From CAZUAQ01 sp964618455 (GTDB lineage Bacteria > Planctomycetota > Phycisphaerae > UBA1845 > PWPN01): DNA of 35,772 nucleotides. The DNA lies in NCBI GenBank assembly GCA_964618455.1, contig CAZUAQ010000053.1:1-35772 (forward strand), given 5' to 3'. Made by a program: the position numbers and the translations under genes. The notes beneath the pieces were generated by a model that was given only the letters and a program-made list of their open reading frames with translations, did not search any database and was not told the origin of the DNA. Of this stretch, positions 18,801 through 28,600 are shown one piece after another (the first letter of the stretch is position 1; each line of letters opens with the position of its first letter).

Positions 18801-19313
18801 GGCATCGAAGGCGGCTGCCTGCCGCACAGCGGGCGGATTCGATTGCTGGCCGGAGATGAACTCACCGGCACGGAAGCGGGCTCGACGGCGATCACGAATC
18901 CGATCGGCCAGAACCCGCTGGACACATGGGTCGCCGACGAGGTCAGCGGCGTGGCCACCGGCAGTTTCATGACGCTGGTGATCGAGATGGATACCATCGC
19001 CGCGGGCGACTGTGCCCACGCGTTGCACGTGGACGATGTGCAGTTCCTGTTCGGCGCGCCGTGTAACTTCCCCTTCGCCGATTCGGATGGCGACGGAGAT
19101 GTGGATCACCAGGACTTCGCGGTGTTGCAGCTCTGTTTGACCGGGCCCTCGGGACCGGTACCGATGGAGCCGGATTACTGCCGATGCCTGAATCGTAATC
19201 CGGAAACGGACAATGCGATCACGCAACTCGACGTGGCGGAGTTCATCAATTGCGCGACGGGTCCGGACATTCCGTTCGACGATCAGAATCCGCCGCCGGG
19301 CTGCAATCCGTGA
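15807..19313 (+). CDS. Secreted modular protein with IPT/TIG-like and dockerin domains
   Basis: 1168 residues. A signal peptide (MCRAAALALVVITAPALSA) is followed by modules. Two tandem repeats near residues 35-250 share the pattern Y/V-EFDTD...V-I/V-DIS...LAxAxN. Three copies of a jelly-roll-like module carry SFxxP/G and PDGxHYAG (or DGQHASLQG) motifs. Between them lie IPT/TIG-like beta-sandwiches with ITGSGFVPGQTEV and similar. The C-terminus is a type I dockerin-like pair: DSDGDGDVDHQDFAVLQ near residue 1091 is a good calcium loop, while NRNPETDNAITQLDVAEF is degenerate. The tail ends in NPPPGCNP. AAGGAG precedes the ATG at 15807; an upstream in-frame ATG at 15735 would bury the signal peptide. 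Probably an extracellular or cell-surface protein; ligand unknown. Confidence 0.82.
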   Translation: MCRAAALALVVITAPALSANLLLNPSFQDPAVAQIEFESAPVDGDSIEMDTNGVARVYEFDTDGNVGVGHVQIDISANPTEDNAAQLLSNAINTDFAGLIVPFNSETEDINTADSPKVIVVWDGTGGDGVQNSTTQASTVDIIIVGDVSDGDQVVIDPGGVDATYEFDTDSSVTPGAVAVDISGGVDKNTAVTQLAAAVNGDGSALATAATGIDPGNGQPITILTWIGLDGDDVPVLDLVDANGNIIPRNCEFTGQIVVDHFNEACRSNGLTILDWEGNNGVRNGNVFIPGPFALCPDEGGCRDGQHASLQGSGGTLILWQHVAGVDPAKTYLLTGEWTLGDFSPACTFTAELRDGDMPTSPLIAETSVVLSSGKFNWLPFSVAGQPSGTDLTVLLRAADSGGNNFALHANDLVLDEATCTPPTIDAFAPGVLFRDTVFDDSISITGSGFVPGQTEVRIEGDDIPAIVATDVQVAPDGLSLTCDLDVPADAAIGTRTVVVEVTGCGGAALGNATIVLFSGPFQDGSFEQPSAPGGCPAQPQAAPFWWNAIEINGFGGSTKLFRNDLEPPLGPSPFLPTCPPPDGNHYAGASTEGDGGSSEQDFIFQTFSVTPGTRYLFSGQFAGGGNNLVQMEMRDGFFNDPVLASTTINSLAVPDAYDWTYNAVAGTPTGDFLTVGWRINVFGEAPHATYGDHMQVQTCSSPPTITGTITPATGTVGNVVQITDIPGSGFTGTPIVLFRTGETTIVADNVQVLGGGTSLSCEVDLTGVPDDIYDVIVIQNGCYDDLSLAGAFEVVCDVPLSTLTSIDATAGSTADSAASLTITGTDLDALTGIELVRDRGGAMITGVLGPADSGATERAATFDLTAAEMGRYDLVPIHPCQGVLPLDRAFLVYLDVPANLSFETGADPGDPTDAWCDGVLPNGDRTPDKSRPVNWDESEAQMILRRDNGTHVAPCPLPDGDHYAGLSFDGAGPTFSLFQSFATSPGQQVTVTASFTGGIEGGCLPHSGRIRLLAGDELTGTEAGSTAITNPIGQNPLDTWVADEVSGVATGSFMTLVIEMDTIAAGDCAHALHVDDVQFLFGAPCNFPFADSDGDGDVDHQDFAVLQLCLTGPSGPVPMEPDYCRCLNRNPETDNAITQLDVAEFINCATGPDIPFDDQNPPPGCNP

Positions 19314-19348
19314 AGTAGATTGCGATTGAATGACCTGATCCATTCAAA

Positions 19349-19382
19349 ACGCCTCCTCCGTCGACCAAGACGTAGGAGGCGT
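19349..19382 (-). terminator. Terminator of trpB, possibly bidirectional
   Basis: Inverted repeat ACGCCTCCT (19349-19357) and AGGAGGCGT (19374-19382). On the minus strand it is followed by TTTTGAATGG, a short T-run, 28 bases past the trpB stop. It lies also 35 bases past the stop of the plus-strand dockerin gene and may serve both. Confidence 0.65.
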
Positions 19383-19409
19383 CTCTCATGTCTGAATTGG
19401 ATTGTGCGA

Positions 19410-20630
<1,221 letters not shown>

Positions 20631-20681
20631 TCATCTCTCCCATCTTTCGTGCAAGTGAGCCGTAGAGTCTCGCTGAACGGC

Positions 20682-20687
20682 ATTATA
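20682..20687 (-). promoter_or_regulatory. -10 box upstream of trpB
   Basis: A perfect TATAAT on the minus strand, about 50 bases ahead of the trpB start. No convincing -35 box is found at 16-18 bases; the -35 region instead carries TTCGAGCC, an 8-mer also present in the trpE promoter. This might point to an activator-dependent promoter, which is inference. Confidence 0.5.
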
Positions 20688-20769
20688 GCCCATCGCTTCA
20701 CCCCAGGCTCGAATGGAGGAGGATGGCCCCGGCGATCGGGCTTCGCTTCGGGCATGCGGCGATTGACGA

Positions 20770-21621
20770 TCAGGTGTGGCGGTAATGCCAGCGAGTCGCA
20801 CGATTCGAGGCGGCCTGCATGGTCTGAATGTAATGGTGGCTCCGCTTCAAGCTTTCGGGCATGGAGAGGTTCCTGGGGGTCTGGGGCTCACGCGAGAGTT
20901 CGACGATATGCCAGCCCTTGAAGTCGTAATCGTCGAGTTGCTCGACCAGTTCCTGGAGCATGACGTCCCCGTCACCGACCTGTTCATCCCAGACGCCGTC
21001 CTTCGAGGTGCGCATGTGCGTCTCCTGCACGCGGGGAACGAACATGTCAAGCATGTCGCCGGGCACCTGTCCGCCGCGAAGCACGTTGTCGGCGTCGAAG
21101 CAGAGGCCCATGGTACGGTTGGGGACGCGGCGGAGCGTTTGCCGGAACTCACGGGCATTGTCGGCGAAGTCTTCGACGGAGGGGTGGTACAGCAGCCGCA
21201 CGGAATGCTCGGAAAGCAGGACGCTCAGCGCCTTGAGGGCATCGGCCTGCGTGTCGAGCTGGTCATCGCTCTTGGGGGAGCGGTCCGGCAGGCTGTCGGG
21301 GCTGAAGGTGAGCGAGCGGAGATCGAGAAAACCGCGCGCGTGCTTCACGGCATCGGCGAGTTTGGTGACGAAGCCCTGGGCGGTCTTGGCGTCGTGGATC
21401 GGCCCGGTGGCGTAGATGCCGGCGGTGTGGAGATGGTGCTTGGCGAGGAGCTTGGCGAAGCGTTCGGCGGAGCGCGCCTGGGTGACCATGTCCACGAAAC
21501 TCTGCACGCCCTGATAGCCCGCCGCCGCCACCTGGCCGAGGATGGAGTCCATCTTCTCCATGAGGTTTTCCCGGCCCAGCAGTTGCCGGTAGCACCAGAG
21601 ATGACATCCGATGGGTAGCAA
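20770..21621 (-). CDS. Sugar phosphate isomerase/epimerase-like TIM barrel
   Basis: 283 residues resembling the xylose-isomerase-like TIM barrel family. Family landmarks are IGCHLWCYRQLLGR near the start, AAAGYQGVQSFVDM (the usual first-strand GYxGVE region), GLCFDADNVLRGG, VQETHMRTSKDG and WHIVELSREPQ. Of the expected metal tetrad, an Asp, a His and a final Glu are visible; the first Glu is not obvious, LLYHPSVED standing in its place. The substrate is unknown. The start is a TTG at 21621 with AAGGA nine bases upstream, which gives the typical N-terminus. It is divergent from the methyltransferase gene over 54 bases. Confidence 0.75.
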   Translation of the reverse strand: MLPIGCHLWCYRQLLGRENLMEKMDSILGQVAAAGYQGVQSFVDMVTQARSAERFAKLLAKHHLHTAGIYATGPIHDAKTAQGFVTKLADAVKHARGFLDLRSLTFSPDSLPDRSPKSDDQLDTQADALKALSVLLSEHSVRLLYHPSVEDFADNAREFRQTLRRVPNRTMGLCFDADNVLRGGQVPGDMLDMFVPRVQETHMRTSKDGVWDEQVGDGDVMLQELVEQLDDYDFKGWHIVELSREPQTPRNLSMPESLKRSHHYIQTMQAASNRATRWHYRHT

Positions 21622-21675
21622 CGTGCGATTTCCTTCCGACTTGCGAGGCGTCTCCGGCGACGCGAAGATGGCCCG

Positions 21676-22899
21676 ATGCGTTCACCGTCCCGCCAGCGTT
21701 CCGCGAAACGTGTCGACCCTCCGCCCGAGCATGCGTATCCGTATCCCTGGGTACGTTTGCGTTCCGGGACGGCTCACCCCTGGGTGTATCAGAGGATGGT
21801 GGCGGGAGCGAGTCCTGACGCGAATCCTGGAGATATCGTATCCGTTTACGACAAAACGGGCCAGCACTTCGGGCACGGCTTCTATCACGACCGTAGCCAG
21901 ATCGCGGTGCGGATGCTGTCGTGGTCGGCCGAGGCCGTGGACGAGGCGTTCTTCCGCGAGCGACTGCGCACGGCGGTGCAGTGGCGTGAACAGATGCTGT
22001 CCGCGGAGGAGAACACCGATGCCATTCGGCTGGTGCACTCCGAAGGAGACGGGCTGAGCGGTCTCATCGCCGAACGCTATCGCGACTGCATCGCGATCGA
22101 AGTCTTCTCACTGGGCATTTATCGGCGCCTCGAGATGCTGCGCGTGCTGCTGACCGAATTGACCGGGATCACGCGTTTCGTGGTCCGGGCGGACACCCGG
22201 ATCGAGCGGATCGAGGGGTTCCTCGTGCAGCCGTCGGACCAGGTAAACGCGCCGAACACGGTGGACGTGCGCGAGCACGGGCTGCGCTTCCGTCTCGATC
22301 TTCACAGCGGTCACAAGACGGGGTTCTTCTGCGATCAGCGCGAGAACCGCAAGCGACTGGCGGCCTGGTGCGGATCGGGGTCGGTGCTGGACGTGTGCTG
22401 CTACTCGGGAGGATTCGGCATCTACGCCAAGACGCTCGGCGGAGCGGAGGAAGTGACCGGCGTCGATCTGGATGAGGAGGCGGTGGCGCTGGCGCGCAAG
22501 AACGCGCACCTCAATGACGCCCGTGTTCAACACGTCCATGCCGACGCATTCGCCTACCTCCGCCAGATGCAGCAGAATGGCAAGACGTACGACACGGTCG
22601 TGCTCGATCCGCCGAAGTTCGTCTCCGGCAAGGACGATCGCGAGGAAGGCTGCCGCAAGTACGTCGACCTGAACACGCTGGGGATGACGGTGGTCAAGCC
22701 GGGGGGCCTGCTGCTGACCTGTTCGTGCTCGGGGTCGGTGGCGACGGACGAGTTCTTCCGGATGATCCGCGGAGCCGCCACCCGCGCCGGCCGGTCGCTG
22801 CAGATCCTGGGCGAGACCGGGGCAGCGCCCGATCACCCGGTGATGGCCAACTGCCCGGAGAGCCGCTACCTCAAGGCGTTCTGGGCGCGGGTGATCTGA
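21676..22899 (+). CDS. Class I rRNA large-subunit methyltransferase, RlmI-like
   Basis: 407 residues. The first hundred form a PUA-type RNA-binding domain (YPWVRLRSGTAHPWVYQR, NPGDIVSVYD). A linker domain and a Rossmann-fold methyltransferase follow, with VLDVCCYSGGFGIYAKTLGG, GVDLDEEAVALARKNA and the DPPKF motif near residue 311. LLLTCSCSG near the end holds the cysteine expected for an m5C enzyme. Architecture and motifs fit RlmI, which methylates C1962 of 23S rRNA in E. coli; the exact target here is inferred. No strong ribosome-binding site precedes the ATG. Confidence 0.88.
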   Translation: MRSPSRQRSAKRVDPPPEHAYPYPWVRLRSGTAHPWVYQRMVAGASPDANPGDIVSVYDKTGQHFGHGFYHDRSQIAVRMLSWSAEAVDEAFFRERLRTAVQWREQMLSAEENTDAIRLVHSEGDGLSGLIAERYRDCIAIEVFSLGIYRRLEMLRVLLTELTGITRFVVRADTRIERIEGFLVQPSDQVNAPNTVDVREHGLRFRLDLHSGHKTGFFCDQRENRKRLAAWCGSGSVLDVCCYSGGFGIYAKTLGGAEEVTGVDLDEEAVALARKNAHLNDARVQHVHADAFAYLRQMQQNGKTYDTVVLDPPKFVSGKDDREEGCRKYVDLNTLGMTVVKPGGLLLTCSCSGSVATDEFFRMIRGAATRAGRSLQILGETGAAPDHPVMANCPESRYLKAFWARVI

Positions 22900-22960
22900 G
22901 ATCTGTGTTCGCTTTGGACTCTCGCAACTTCGTTATCATGAATCGAAGAAAGGGGGACCG

Positions 22961-23338
22961 ATGCACTGGTTCTGGCGAGCATCAATTACAATCGTGGTCG
23001 CGGCGGCATATCAGATCAGCCTACATTATCCGCCGTTCGCGGGGATTCCTCCATGGAGTTGGTGGGGACGCGCTTCGCTCTATCTCATGGGGCTCGCAGG
23101 TGAGGCTTGGGGATACAACTGGGGGCAAGCCGGGAGTCCTCCATGGCCATATGATGCGTCATTGGCGTTGATTAATGTCATGCCTGTGATCCTAATCACC
23201 CTTCTCACGTACGGGTTTCTGGCGAAGATTGCTGGGACACGTCAAGTTCGATCCGGCGAAACCTGCTGTCGCAAGTGCGGCTACATTCTGCGCGGCATCA
23301 GCGAACCACGCTGCCCGGAATGCGGAGAGCGGATATGA
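22961..23338 (+). CDS. Small membrane protein with C-terminal zinc ribbon (copy 1)
   Basis: 125 residues. A first hydrophobic segment (ASITIVVAAAYQISL), a Trp-rich stretch and a second segment (VMPVILITLLTYGFLA) precede a C-terminal zinc ribbon, CRKCGYILRGISEPRCPECG, with two CxxC knuckles. Tails of the CGYxLxG...CPECG type are common in planctomycetes, and their function is unknown to me. AGGGGG lies close upstream of the ATG. A second protein with the same tail follows at once, suggesting a tandem pair. Confidence 0.75.
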   Translation: MHWFWRASITIVVAAAYQISLHYPPFAGIPPWSWWGRASLYLMGLAGEAWGYNWGQAGSPPWPYDASLALINVMPVILITLLTYGFLAKIAGTRQVRSGETCCRKCGYILRGISEPRCPECGERI

Positions 23339-23396
23339 ATCCGGACGGAAAGGTCGCGATCAGCGGGGATCATCGACCTTCAGGTGGGGTGTGATA

Positions 23397-23720
23397 ATGC
23401 TCAGGCATCTCGCATCGACCCATTATGCCGTGCTCTCCGCAGTCTTGGCGTTGATGAGGGGGGCGCTGTTGCCATCTATCCCCAGTCGCGAGCCGGTGCA
23501 GCTCCTGATCGCAGATACCCTGGCGAGGCTATCGTTCCTCCTCATGGGACTGTGGTTCTTTTCAATCATCTATGTGCACGCGACGGGGCAGGCAAAGGCC
23601 CCGAATCCGGATCATCCCGTCTGCGGCTCGTGTGGCTACGACCTGACAGGGAATGTCAGCGGAATCTGCCCGGAATGCGGGGAGGCCGTGGCCCAGGGGC
23701 AGGTTGAATCTCAGGATTAG
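23397..23720 (+). CDS. Small membrane protein with C-terminal zinc ribbon (copy 2)
   Basis: 107 residues. One clear hydrophobic segment (LSFLLMGLWFFSIIYVHAT) is followed by the zinc ribbon CGSCGYDLTGNVSGICPECG. The first 25 residues are moderately hydrophobic. The frame is open far upstream into the previous gene, but the ATG at 23397 is preferred because AGGTGGGG lies just ahead of it; a GTG at 23391 is possible. It resembles the preceding gene only in its tail and general layout. Function unknown. Confidence 0.7.
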   Translation: MLRHLASTHYAVLSAVLALMRGALLPSIPSREPVQLLIADTLARLSFLLMGLWFFSIIYVHATGQAKAPNPDHPVCGSCGYDLTGNVSGICPECGEAVAQGQVESQD

Positions 23721-23787
23721 GCACGCTTATCGGGTGGCGAGGCCGGATTTGTCGTCGAGGGGCGTTCCGGGCTCTCCTCGCGGGGAT

Positions 23788-23815
23788 TTGCGATCGGGGC
23801 GGCTTCGGGTATACT
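23788..23815 (+). promoter_or_regulatory. Promoter for the 103-aa conserved protein
   Basis: TTGCGA at 23788-23793, a 16-base spacer and TATACT at 23810-23815 (five of six). The leader would be about 75 bases. Confidence 0.45.
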
Positions 23816-23895
23816 TGATGGGCTCTGGAAAGATTCACAGGCGATGGCCGCCCGGTTACCCGGCGGCGAGATGACGATCACTCGGGAGCATTCAG

Positions 23896-24207
23896 ATGGC
23901 AGTCGACGTCCAACCGGGACAGTGGGTTACCGTGAAAGTCAAGGCCGAACCGCGCAGCGAAGGCGCCCGCAAGACCATGCGCCGCCTGTTCCGCAAGGAC
24001 CCGAAGATCGTGGCCGAGCGCAAGCGGCTGAGCAAATCCCGGCCCGTCCGCTGGCACACCCGCGGCGGTCGCCCCTGGGCGGATCGTCCCCCGCAACTGA
24101 CCATCGAGAAGACGGAGCCCGGCGCGCAGTACAAGCTCTTCGCCTCCGTGGACGTCCTGCGCGACCTCGGCAGCGTCGAGGAGTACGTCGAGGTCTCCCC
24201 GGCCTGA
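23896..24207 (+). CDS. Conserved hypothetical protein, 103 residues
   Basis: A small basic soluble protein without signal peptide or membrane segment. It starts VDVQPGQWVTVKV, has a central basic helix (GARKTMRRLFRKDPKI), an RGGRPWADRP patch and ends SVDVLRDLGSVEEYVEV. I recall proteins of this shape as conserved in planctomycetes without assigned function. The beta-rich ends and basic middle would suit nucleic-acid or ribosome binding, which is only inference. GGGAG lies about eight bases before the ATG and a plausible promoter is upstream, so it is probably expressed alone. Confidence 0.7.
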   Translation: MAVDVQPGQWVTVKVKAEPRSEGARKTMRRLFRKDPKIVAERKRLSKSRPVRWHTRGGRPWADRPPQLTIEKTEPGAQYKLFASVDVLRDLGSVEEYVEVSPA

Positions 24208-24423
24208 CGGATTCCTGCATCCCTGAAGCGGATCATTGTCGGAATTCATCCCTTCGGCCCACCCTCTTCTCAACCCTCGTTCACGCGCCATGTGCTCGCT
24301 TTTATGCGAAGGCGAGGGTAAGTTTCTGCGCTATCATCTTGGCATTCCCGGACGAGATGCAGGGTGCCTGTTGATTCCCATGTCCGTTCCGAACCGCGCC
24401 TTCAGCCAGTGAGGCTCAACACC
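24208..24423. other. Intergenic region ahead of the RND efflux operon
   Basis: No gene is evident. An inverted repeat ACCCTCG (24273-24279) and CGAGGGT (24313-24319) encloses a nested CTCGC/GCGAG hairpin, and TATCAT at 24332-24337 resembles a -10 box without a good -35. An operator for a regulator of the efflux genes is possible. A GTG at 24364 would extend the adaptor gene into this region. Confidence 0.3.
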
Positions 24424-25680
24424 ATGCCAAAGCCGCATCACGGATGCCTTCGCGTCGGGAGATGGCGAGGCCGAATCCCGTGCCTGATTCTCATCGCCCC
24501 CATGTTGCTGATCTCGTCCTGTCGCGAGAAGAACACATTCAGCCCTCCGCCGCCCTCCAAGGTGACAATGGCGAAACCTGTTCAGGAGACGGTGACGATC
24601 TTCAATGAGTACCCCGGCCGCGCCGAAGCGATCGCGTCGGTGGATATCCGACCACGCGTGACAGGTTATCTCCTGGAAGTGCACTTCGAGGAGGGCGAGG
24701 AAGTCGAGAAGGGCGCCGTGCTGTTCACGATCGACCCGGCGCCGTACCAGGCGGCGGTGGATGCCGCCAAGGCGGAGGTTGAGCGGGCGAATGTCGCTCT
24801 GGAGCGGGCCAGGTACGAAGTCGATCGCATGGCGAAACTGCGGGAGCGCAACGCGGCGGCCGAAGTGGAGATGGTCGACGCGGAGGCATCGCGGGATCGG
24901 GGGCAGGCGGATCTTCTGGCGGCACAGGCGGCATTGCGTTCGGCGGAACTCAACCTGGAGTACACGACCATTCACGCGCCGATCGCCGGGCGGATCAGCG
25001 AGTCCTACGTGGATGCGGGTAACCTGGTCGGTACCAATGACACACGAGCGATGGCGACGATGACCCAATGGGATCCGATCCACGTGAACTTCACGGTAGA
25101 CGAGCGTTTCGTCATCGAGTTTCGCCGCCGTATGGCGGAGAATCCCGAGTTGAAGCGTCGCGAGGTCCCGGTGCAGATCATCCTGGCGGACGGCTCGCGC
25201 CTTCCCGAGACGGGCGTCATTGATTACGTCGACAACGAGTTGAATACATCCACGGGTACGATCGGCGTGCGTGCGGTGGTGGCCAATCCCCAAGGGCGGA
25301 TGCTTCCCGGGATGTACGCAAACGCGCGGATCGCGCGGTTACCGATCGAGGATGCGCTGCTGGTGCCGATCCAGGCGTTGCAGCGCGACATGTCGGGGGA
25401 TTTTCTGCTCGGCACGGATGAGGCGGGTGTGGTTGAGCGGATCGATGTCGAAGTGGGCGAGCAGGTGACCAACGCGCGCATCGTCACGTCCGGCCTCGCC
25501 CCCGACGAGGCGTTCGTGCTGAAGGGGCTTCAACGCGCGCGGCCGGGCATCAAGGTAGAGACTGAGACGGCGTCGTGGAATCCAGATCTCGAGAGCGGAC
25601 CGGCGACACGCCCTGCGCCGGAAGGTGCGCGCGATGTCCACTCTCCGGATGACGCGTCTTCGGCCGACGAGGTAAAGTGA
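24424..25680 (+). CDS. RND efflux periplasmic adaptor, lipoprotein
   Basis: 418 residues of the membrane-fusion (HlyD/AcrA) family that bridges an inner-membrane RND pump and an outer-membrane channel. A signal segment leads to a lipobox LISSC with Cys33 as lipidation site, so it should be anchored in a membrane by lipid. Landmarks are VDIRPRVTGYLLEVHFEEGE (barrel-sandwich half), FTIDPAPYQAAVDAAKAEVE with the alpha-helical hairpin, and LEYTTIHAPIAGRISE. The tail is acidic and disordered. The ATG at 24424 places the signal peptide well; a GTG at 24364 is the alternative. The stop overlaps the start of the pump gene by one base. Confidence 0.92.
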   Translation: MPKPHHGCLRVGRWRGRIPCLILIAPMLLISSCREKNTFSPPPPSKVTMAKPVQETVTIFNEYPGRAEAIASVDIRPRVTGYLLEVHFEEGEEVEKGAVLFTIDPAPYQAAVDAAKAEVERANVALERARYEVDRMAKLRERNAAAEVEMVDAEASRDRGQADLLAAQAALRSAELNLEYTTIHAPIAGRISESYVDAGNLVGTNDTRAMATMTQWDPIHVNFTVDERFVIEFRRRMAENPELKRREVPVQIILADGSRLPETGVIDYVDNELNTSTGTIGVRAVVANPQGRMLPGMYANARIARLPIEDALLVPIQALQRDMSGDFLLGTDEAGVVERIDVEVGEQVTNARIVTSGLAPDEAFVLKGLQRARPGIKVETETASWNPDLESGPATRPAPEGARDVHSPDDASSADEVK

Positions 25681-28600
25681 TGTTCAGTCGATTCTTCATC
25701 GAACGTCCCGTCTTCGCGACCGTCCTTTCCATCGTGATCGTTCTTCTGGGCACGATCGCGATGCTGGTCCTGCCGGTGGATCGCTATCCGGACATCGCGC
25801 CGCCGACAATCGAAGTGACGGCGCTGTACCCGGGGGCGACGGCGGCCACCATCGCCGAGACGGTCGCGACGCCGATCGAGAAGGAGGTCAACGGCGTCGA
25901 AGGCATGCTGTACATGACCAGTTCGAGTTCGGCGGACGGGACGATGACCTTGCGGGTCACGTTCGAGACCGGAACGGATCTGGACATGGCCAACGTGCTG
26001 GTGCAGAACCGTGTGGCGCTCGCCGAACCGCGTCTGCCGGAAGAGGTGCGGCGGCTCGGCATCACCGTCAAGAAACAGTCCAGCCAGATCGCGCTGCTGG
26101 TGAACCTCTATTCCCCCGACGGCCGGTACAACGAGTTCGATCTCAACAACTACGCCAGCTCGAAGATCCGCGACGAACTGACGCGTGTGAACGGCGTGGG
26201 CGAGGTGATGGTCTTCGGCACGGAATACGCGATGCGCATCTGGCTGGACATCGAGAAGATGCGTGTGCGCAACCTGACCACGAACGATGTGGTGGCGGCC
26301 GTGCGCGAGCAGAACATCGAAGTGGCGGCGGGGCAGATCGGCGAGCCCCCCACGCCGGGCGAGCAGCCCTACCAGTTGACAATCAACACGCAGGGCCGGC
26401 TCAACACGGTTGAGGAGTTCGAGCAGATTGTCGTCCGTAGCGATCCCGAAGGCGGAATGGTCCAGCTTCACGAAATCGCGCGTGTCGAACTCGGCGCCCA
26501 GAACTATTTGCTCAGCGCCCGGTTCAACACCCAGGCAACGTCCACGATGGGCGTCTTCCAGATGCCGGGGTCGAACGCGATCGAGGTGGCCGACGGGGTC
26601 GAGGCCACGATGCAGCAACTCCGCGCGGCGGATAATTGGCCGCGCGGCATGGAGTACAAGATCTCCTTTGATTCCACGCAGGTGATCCGCGCATCGCTTC
26701 GGGAGGTTGTCGTCACGTTGTTTATCACCCTCGGGCTGGTGGTGGCGACGGTGTATCTCTTCCTGCAGAACTTCCGGGCGACCTTGATTCCCGCGCTGAC
26801 GATTCCCGTCTCGCTGGTCGGTACGTTCATCGTGATGGCCGCCCTGGGCTACTCGCTGAACATCCTGACGCTGTTCGGGCTGGTCCTGGTGATCGGGATC
26901 GTGGTGGATGACGCCATCGTGGTGGTGGAAAACACGACGCGGCTGATCGACGGGGGGATGGCCCGCAGGGAGGCGGCGATTCAGTCGATGAAGGAGGTCA
27001 CCGGCCCGGTCGTGGCGACGACGCTCGTGCTGCTGGCGGTATTCGTGCCGACCATCTTCCTGGGGGGGATCGTCGGCCAGTTGTTCCAGCAGTTCGCCAT
27101 GACCATTTCCATCGCGACGCTGTTCAGCAGTTTCAACGCATTGACGCTGAGCCCGGCGCTGTGCGGGATCCTGTTGCGGCCCACGCCAAAGCGACCGCCC
27201 TTGCCGTTCCGCCTGTTCAACGCCGTGCTGGGGTTCTCGACGGGCGCGTACCTGGGCGTGGTGCGCTGGGCCTTGCGCCTGGCGGTGCTGGGCATCGTGC
27301 TCTTCGGCGGACTCTACGCGGCGGGTCTTTACGGATTCGCGACGTTACCCGGTGGCTTCGTCCCGCAGGAGGACGAGGGTTACTTTCTGATCAGCACGCA
27401 GTTGCCCGACGCCGCCTCGATGGAACGCACCCAGACCGTCATGAACGACATCGACCGCATCCTGCTGGAAACCGAGGGGTTCTCCGAGGGCATCGCGGAC
27501 GTGGTCAGCATCACCGGGTTCAACGCCATCGACGGCTCCCGTTCACCCAACGCGGGGACGACGTATGTCGTGCTCAAGAACTGGGAGGATCGCGAGACGC
27601 GTGCGCTCTCACTTCGCGGCTTGCTGATGCGGCTGCGGCGCGAACTCGATGCGGTGCAGGAAGCACAGGTCGTGCCTTTCCCGCCGCCCTCGTTGCCGGG
27701 AGTCGGTGCGACGAGCGGGCTCGCGATGCAGGTGCAGTACCGCGGCGACAAGCTGGATTTCAACCAGTTGCAGCGGATCGCGAATGAGATGGTAACCACG
27801 GGCACCAGCCAGGAGGGGCTCGCCCGCATGTTCACGACGTTCCGGGCGAACGTCCCGCAGCTCTTCCTCGACATCGACCGCCGGCAGGCCAAGCTGATGG
27901 GCATCCCCCTGCAAGAGGTGTTCAACACGCTGGGGGCGGCGCTGGGCTCGGCATACATCAACGACTTCACGTACGGCGGGCGGATCTACCAGGTCAAGGC
28001 GCAGGCGGCTCCCGAGTATCGCATGAAGCCCGGCGACATCCGCCGGCTCGAGGTGCGCCATCCGGAGGGAGGCATGACGCCGCTGGGCGCGCTGCTGGAG
28101 GTCGAGGAGACGCTCGGCCCGCAAACGGTGGCTCACTTCAACATCTATCCTTCGGCCCGGATCAACGGCTCACCCGCGCCCGGCTATTCGTCGGGGCAGG
28201 CGATGGGGCTCGTCCGGGAGATGGCGGCGCAGACGTTACCGGCGGACATGAGCCTCGAATGGACCGAGCTTTCCTTTCAGGAAGCGGCCGCCTCGGGCAC
28301 GGCGGGGATGACCTTTCTGTTCTCAATCATCATGGTGTATCTCGTGCTGGCGGCGCAATACGAAAGCTGGGCGATCCCGATGGCGATCATCCTGACGGTG
28401 CCGGCGGCACTGGTCGGCGGCGCGACGGGAGCATTGCTGCTCGGGTTCGACAACAACGTCTACACGCAGATCGGCGTGGTGCTGCTGATCGGGCTGTCGG
28501 CGAAGACGTCGATCCTGATCGTGGAGTTCGCCAAGGCGCAGCGCGAGGAAGGGCAATCCGCCTTCGACGCCGCACTCAACGCGTCGCGGCTCCGCTTTCG

